A DNA stretch of 64,000 nucleotides, taken from the NCBI GenBank assembly GCA_029783825.1, contig JAREIK010017820.1, forward strand, positions 1,582,501 to 1,646,500, in the 5' to 3' direction. Shown here one piece after another: positions 57,863-64,000 of the stretch. The position numbers and the translations under genes are program-made. The DNA comes from Sapria himalayana. Taxonomy: Eukaryota; Streptophyta; Magnoliopsida; Malpighiales; Rafflesiaceae. A model generated the notes under the pieces. That model saw only the letters and a list, made by a program, of their open reading frames with translations. It had not been told where the DNA came from and did no database searches. How positions within the stretch are numbered: the stretch's first letter is position 1; each line of letters opens with the position of its first letter.

Positions 57863-59555
57863 AATTTACATGATCTATGTTATATTCACATTTCTAAATA
57901 ATTTTTGAAGGTTATAACCTTCAAAAATGAGATAAAATTATAAAAATAAATTTTTTTATATTTCATTGTTTAAATAAATTTATAAACCACTAAATGCATA
58001 AACACTTAAATCACTAAAATCCTAAACCCAAAAACCCCTAAATGCTTAAACCTTTAAGTCGATATACCCCAAAACTCATATTTCCTAAACCCTAAATCAT
58101 AAACCTTAAAAATATAAGATTATAAAAAGAAGTAAAATTTAAATATATAAAATTATTATTTAGTAATATATTTTACTTTGATTTTAAATCATTTTAGGTT
58201 TTACAAATATATTTTAATTTATATATATCTTATTAATAATAGTTTATTAATTTATTTTTTCATTATTATTATAATATATATCAATAAATTTATTTTTTTT
58301 GAATTTAAATGATATATATATATATTAAGATTATTATAACTAAATATTGTATTCACATATGAAAAAAATTTAAAAATTATTATATTTTCAAAGGTTATAA
58401 ATCTTTGAAAATGAGAAAAAATCACAAAAATAATTTTTTTTGTTATTTCATTATTTAAATAAAACCTATAAACAACTAAATACCTAAATACTAAAATCTG
58501 TAAACTTCTAAATACCAAAATTGCTAAATACTTAAACCAATAAACCATTATACCCTAAATAAATAATAAAAAATCAATTGTTTATTTGTATTAAATATAA
58601 TTTTAATATTCATTTTAATTATTTATTAGTTATTTTTTATAAAAATATTAATTACAAAATAAATTATGAGTGAGTCAGATATAATTTAAATAATTTATTT
58701 TTCATCAAAAAAAAATATAAACTTATAAAAAGAAACAAAAATTTAAAACAGAAAATTATTATTTAGTAATATATTTTACTTTGATTTTGAATCATTTTAG
58801 GGTTTGCAATTATATTTTTAATTAATATATATCTTATTAATAATAGTTTATTAATTTATTTTTTGATCATTATTATAATATCTATCAATAAAATTGTTTA
58901 TATTGAATTTACATGATATATAATTTTTAAGATTAATAAAACTAAATATTATTTTCACATTTGAAAGAAATTTTAAAATTATTATATTTTCAAAGGTTAT
59001 AACCTTCAAAAATGAGCAAAAATCACAAAAATAAATTTTTTATTATTTCCTTGTTTAAATAAAACCTATAAACCACTAAATGCCTAAATGCTTAAATCTT
59101 TAAACTCTTAAACCACGAAACCCCTAAATACTTAAACCTTTAAACCGGTATACCATAAATAATAAATCATAATTCTCATTTTTATTTGTATTCATTATAA
59201 TTATAAATATTTTTTTAATTATTTATTAGTTTATTGTTATAGAAATATTAATTATAACATAAATTATGAGAGGTACAAATATAACTTTAATAATATATTT
59301 TTCATCAAAAAAAAATATAAGCTTATAAAAAAAAGCAAAATTTTGAAAATTAAAAATTATTTTTTAGTAATAATTTTTACATAGATTTTAAATCATTTTA
59401 GGTTTTAAAAATATATTTTAATAAATATCTATCTTATTAATAATATTTTATTAATTTAATTTTTTAAAATATTTATATTATCAATCAAATTTTTTTTTGT
59501 AATTTTATTATTAAAATAAAACATATAAACTACTAAATGCTTAAACTATTAAATA
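57863..59555. repeat. Satellite array of unit B, forward part
   Basis: Collinear with 29620-31370 of unit A (same landmarks, for example CTAAATGCATAAACACTTAAATC at 57991 and CTAAATACCTAAATACTAAAATC at 58477). The telomere-like run is shorter (about 58084). It ends at the inversion boundary. Confidence 0.9.
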
Positions 59556-61060
59556 TTCTTTGGACAAATGAGTCTATAAACCTTTATTAACCCACCCCCT
59601 CGAAAAATGAAAAACCAAAAATGTGAATACAATATTTAGTTTTAATAATCTTAATAATTATATATCATGTAAATTCATAATAAATAATTTTATTAATAGA
59701 TATAATAATAATGATTAAAAAATAAATTAATAAACTATTATTAATAAGATAGATATTAATTAAAATATAATTACAAAACCAAAAATGATTCAAAATTAAA
59801 GTAAAATATATTACTAAATATAAATTTTTGTTTTAAAATTTTTGTTTCTTTTTATATGCTTATATAGTTTTATGTTGAAAAAGAAATTATTTAAATTATA
59901 TTTGACTCGCTCATAATTTATTTTATAATTAATATTTCGATACAAATTAACTAATAAATAAGTAAAATGAATATTAAAATTATAATTAATACAAATAAAA
60001 ATTAGATTTATTATTTATTATTTATGGTAAAGTGGTTTAGTAGTTTAAGTATTTAGAAGTTTTGGGGTTTAAGAGTTTAGGGATTTAAGTGTTTAGGCAT
60101 TTAGTAGTTTATAGGTTTTATTTAAATAATAAAATAACAAAAAATTTATTTTTGTGATTTTTTCTCATTTTTGAATTTTATAATCTTTTAAAATATAATA
60201 GTTTTAAATTTTTTTCAAATGTGAATACAATAATTATTTATAATAATCTTAATAATTATATATCATATAAATTCATATAAATAATTTGTTTAATAGATAT
60301 AATAATAATGATCATAAAATAAATTAATAAACTATTATTAATAAGATAGATATTAATTAAAATAAATTTTCAAAACCTAAATAATTCAAAATCGAAGTAA
60401 AATAAATTACTAAATAATAATTTTAAATTTTAAATTTTTTTTATCTTTTTATTAGCTTAAATATTTTTTTGATGAAAAATACATTATTTAAATAATCTTT
60501 ATCGCACTCATAATTTATTTTGTAATTAATATTTCTATAAAAATAAACTAATAAATAATTAAAATGAATATTTTAATTTATAATAAATACAAATAAAACT
60601 GAGATTTAAATTTATTATTTAGGGTATACCTATTTAATGGTTTATGTATTTAGAAGATTTAGGGTTTAGGAGTTTAGTGATTAAAGTATTTATAAATACT
60701 TAAATCACTAAACTCCTAAAATGCCTAAATGCCTTGTTTATTATAATTTCAAAGGTTATAACCTTCAAAAATGAAAAAAAAATCACAAAAATAAATTTTT
60801 TGTTAATTCCTTGTTTAAATAAAATCTATAAACCAAAAAATGCCTAAATGCTTAAATCACTAAACTCTTATATCACAAAACCCCTAAATACTTAAACTTT
60901 TAAACCGATATATCCTAAATAATAAATCATAAATCTCATTTTTATTGGTATTCATTATAATTTTAAATATACATTTTAATTACTTATTAGTTTATTTTTA
61001 TAGAAATATTAATTACAAAATAAATTATAAAAGAGAGAAATCTAATTTAAATAATTGCAA
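59556..61060. repeat. Satellite of unit B containing an inverted segment
   Basis: From about 59616 to 60690 the satellite reads as its reverse complement: for example TTTGGGGTTTAAGAGTTTAGG at 60061 and TATTTAGGGTATACC at about 60616. Forward orientation returns at about 60693. The left border holds about 60 bases not seen in unit A (ATTCTTTGGACAAATGAGTC...CACCCCCTCG). The right border is a near-perfect palindrome (60670-60720). Confidence 0.85.
60670..60720. repeat. Palindrome at the inversion border
   Basis: AGGAGTTTAGTGATTAAAGT, then ATTTATAAAT, then ACTTAAATCACTAAACTCCT form an inverted repeat with arms of about 20 bases and one mismatch around the centre. It is made by two opposite satellite units meeting. 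Confidence 0.9.
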
Positions 61061-61970
61061 AATCTATTAGATAATTTATTGATTATAATATCTATCATAA
61101 AATGATTCAAAATCAAAGTAAAATCTAAACTCTGTTGATAATTATTGCAAAAACAATGTGAAATATATGAATGATTACGAAATGGATACCTGTGCCTCTT
61201 TAAATCCCCTCGAAAGTAAATCCAATCGACACTCAGTTGATAATTGTGATATTCGAGCTTCGGATACTAATACATAATCAAATAATAGAGAATTTAACAC
61301 TCATTTTGCTCAAAATACTCTCAACTGTATGTCCAACCTTCACTCTTTGGATTGTTACAAAAACAATGTAAATGCTATGCAAAATTCTGAAATAGAAACT
61401 ACCTCTCAAAATCCCCTCTACAGTAAGGTCGATCTACATTTTCTTGAAAATTGCAAAAACAACATGAATGCCTCTGAATTTGAAACATTTACCTCTTAGT
61501 TTCTAATTAATTTTGATGAATTTTCTGAAAATATTAGCATGAAAATCTTGAATATGAGTAAATTGAATAAGAATTATGGAATAAATGAAAAAAATATGCT
61601 TGAATCTAGAAATATGAGGGTATCTAAGGAGGAATGCTTGCACACCGTCTCTTCTCCTAACCATCTATAAGTTTTGGTCAGAAAAAAGTTCCGTGGAGTA
61701 AGTTGTTCTTGGGTAATAGAACCTTATAGAACACTACCAAATTATCATATTTGACCTCAAAGCATATTGGAAATGCATATTTTGAAAATGAAGATAGTTA
61801 ACACGGCAGTGAAATCTAGAAAAATTGCCTAGTCGCTTATTTTGTTATTAAAAATCATAGATTTGGCTTACTCAAGAAGTTTATTGATGAATAATGAAAG
61901 ATTAATGTTCAAATTATTCAACATCCTAGTGGATGGATTTCATTTAAATTCAAACTACTATGTAATTGGA

Positions 61971-62036
61971 AGACCTTTGCATATCTAGTCATCGGTAGAC
62001 CTTTGCATATCTAGTCATCGGTAGACCTTTGCATAT
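61971..62036. repeat. 26-bp tandem repeat, two and a half copies, unit B only
   Basis: AGACCTTTGCATATCTAGTC plus ATCGGT repeats at 61971, 61997 and partly 62023. Unit A at the same place (about 34725-34765) has a single version, TTGACCTTTGCATATCATG. So the expansion, or a matching loss, is specific to one unit. Confidence 0.9.
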
Positions 62037-63777
62037 CATGCCACTCCCCGTGAGTTTCCACTATGGTTTAAAGAAAATGGCCAAAATTCTAATTTGAGTG
62101 AAGTTTCCAAACTTTCCCATACATCCAATTGGGATAAGTAAACAACTAGCTACATAGGGCAAGCCTTGCACATAAATAAACTAGCCTTCAATGCTTCAAG
62201 AATGACTTATGCTAGAGCGCTAGTAGAAGTTGATCTTAATATAGATTTGCCTAAACAAATCTTTCTTAACTTTCCAGATGGTTCAAAAATTTGCCACTGG
62301 GTAAGTTTTGAAATCTTCCTTTATTCTATATTTTTTGTTATTTATATGGGCATAAGATGGATAGCTGCTAAAAGAAACTTAAAGAACATGGTGCAAATGA
62401 GCTCTCCCTCCCAACTACCCCCCAAAAATGCTGGAGCAGATGAAATAGATGGCCTAGAGAATACAAAAGAACCAGCCACCCCAATAAAGCAGAACCCAAT
62501 TTCAAATACTGAAAGAGCAGTTGGAACAGATGGAGAAAATTCCACCACATAAGAAGTCCAATGGTCCCCTACTCAAAGATATCAAGGTCATATACAATGC
62601 TCCCCTAGTTCCCAACATGAACAAGAGGAATACCCAACTCTTTTAGAAGAGAAGAAAGATTAATTCACTTTGGTCAAAGCTAAAAAGAAAAGAGGGAAAC
62701 ACCAAAAGAAGGCCCCTCTTTAAACATGAGGAACTAAGGTAAGTCCAAAGATCCTCACCCCAGGGGGTTTTCCCCTAATGCTCATATCTAATAGTTTCAA
62801 TGGAATTCACAACTCCTTAAAAAATATGAAATGCCTAGGTTTTTTTATGCTATGGAGGTACAATAGATGTAGTATTAAAGGATGGATTAGGATGAGACAA
62901 TATTGCATCTTTGTACTGTTGAACTTGTTCAACTTAAAGATATTTTGGTGAGAGGTTGGGGCACCTTTGGGCTTAGATGTGTTGAGGTGCTACCTGTTTA
63001 TGTGGTGCTAGATGCCAATGGCATTCTCTTGTTGGCCAATATGTGTATTAATGATTTCTTGAAGGAATTATGGCATAAGGGCTACTTGATAAAGTTACAT
63101 AGCCCCTCGAGAAGGTATGTAGAGTGTCCTTTTTGGAAGAGAGTATGTCAAAATGTACTGACCTTCTAGTTGTATTTGATTGTAAATGCCAAAATATGTA
63201 AAAAAGAATCTTGTCTATATTTCATGGCATGGTAGAGAGAAGGGGATAGGTGTATGGGAAAGGACACTCTACTTACCTACTGGGATGAAGGTTGGAGTGT
63301 ATGATTGTATTCCAAGAAACTAATGGTTTCCCCAAATAGACCAAATCAAAAAAATAAATGAATTTATAACGGGTATGATAAGGATAATCAAAACTATAAG
63401 GATGTATCTAAATTATTTGAATGTGCATGCCGCATGGGGGCCTCTTGTTGGGGTGACATATGCATATGTAACAATGGGGTTGAGCTACCATGTAAAGATC
63501 ATATGTAAGGGAGTGAGCTCACTAGTATCATTGGGTCACAATTTTGGTAGAGCCTATATTATTGGGCCCCAACATTATTTCTTTACATATCATTGGGTCA
63601 CATTTAAGTGTGAGAGTTCACTGAATATAAGTAATCATGTGTGCTACATATATTATAAATTTAAATGGCGCCCACTAGTAATTAAAGACAGATGCAACAA
63701 GAATCCTTCTAAATAAGCCACTTCAAAATGAATGTTCTAGCAAAAAAAGAAACAAATATAAGATATATGAGTAATAC

Positions 63778-63945
63778 CTAAAGGTGTCAAATAAGTCCGA
63801 GCTAGTTTTTCAAGGCCCAACTGGGCTAACATGCCGTGCCTTCTTGGGAGGGCAGGCTCTGCACGAGCCCACTGGCCAAATTTTGTTGGGTTCGGCCCAG
63901 TTCAGCATGATTTGGTTTGGGTCAAGTTCGTCAAAATTTTAATCT
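63778..63945. mobile_element. Possible hAT-end remnant inside the LINE (unit B)
   Basis: AAAGGTGTCAAATAAGTCCGAGC resembles the GAGGTGTCAA hAT terminus better than the unit A copy at 36510 does (CTATCAAATAAG). The GC-richer body matches unit A. It ends near GTTCGTCAAAATTTT. No target duplication seen. Confidence 0.4.
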
Positions 63946-64000
63946 ATTTGATATCACAGATATGTATGAATTTGCATTGAAGCCTCTTCAATCATTATTG

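Larger units (their letters stand above)
61061..64000 (+). pseudogene. L1-type LINE, ORF1 region (unit B), continues beyond the window
   Basis: Collinear with 33801-36740 of unit A. The open frame 62166-62552 (128 codons) holds the DUF4283-type motif TYARALVEVDLNIDLP and then a hydrophobic stretch and an acidic, Pro-rich tail; it is 52 codons longer than its unit A counterpart because 62394-62396 is CAA rather than TAA. Further upstream the frame is broken. Pieces at 62903-63169 and 63375-63716 are open but unrecognised and match unit A. The hAT-end remnant recurs at about 63778-63945. Confidence 0.7.

Noticed and set aside
57458..57873. Gly/Arg- and Pro-rich open frames near the second hAT end (also 48027-48430, 12672-13002 and 43382-43644)
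   Set aside because: They run through the GC-rich GGCCCGG subterminal repeats of hAT elements. The same peptide-like strings occur in every copy and frame.

Overview
The window is nuclear DNA from a flowering plant; I cannot name the species. It is AT-rich and gene-poor. It holds plant-type intronless subtilisin-like proteases and remnants of the usual plant transposon classes: Ty1-copia, Ty3-gypsy, L1-type LINE, hAT, CACTA, PIF/Harbinger and Mutator-like (MULE).

The only intact cellular genes I can support are three plus-strand subtilases of about 760 residues: gene 1 (561-2843), gene 2 (25873-28161) and gene 3 (51784-54069). Each has a signal peptide, an I9 prodomain, a complete Asp-His-Asn-Ser catalytic set and a C-terminal Fn3-like region, and each sits behind a recognisable TATA box. 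Genes 2 and 3 are recent sisters. Gene 1 is an older paralogue.

Layout. 1-3050: gene 1. 3.9-15.1 kb: a decayed Ty3-gypsy pol region (minus strand), split by a younger insert, then a 5.0-kb Ty1-copia element (9918-14932) with intact target duplication and a nested hAT derivative. 16.6-21.0 kb: microsatellites, a CACTA-like element and a CACTA transposase pseudogene. 22.0-25.6 kb: GAGCTC-rich MULE-type elements and a PIF/Harbinger remnant upstream of gene 2. 25.6-38.6 kb: gene 2, a satellite with about 600-bp period, then an L1-type LINE (unit A). 40.8-42.9 kb: a long-TIR element that may be a Pack-MULE. 43.1-45.5 kb: a decayed hAT. 46.1-47.4 kb: two more GAGCTC elements. 48.0-51.4 kb: a complete hAT with 8-bp target duplication. 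51.4-64.0 kb: unit B, again gene 3 + satellite + LINE, with a second hAT and an internal inversion.

The main structural result is that unit A and unit B are a direct segmental duplication spanning promoter, subtilase, satellite and LINE. Each copy can be used as the empty site for insertions in the other. This dates several elements as younger than the duplication and gives target-site duplications for a MULE and a Tourist-like MITE. The most unusual sequence is the GAGCTC-rich MULE-like family, whose interior is made almost entirely of short palindromes and includes a perfect 28-nt inverted repeat. I found no RNA genes or CRISPR arrays, and no convincing novel biochemical system. The interest lies in the duplicated protease locus and its transposon history.
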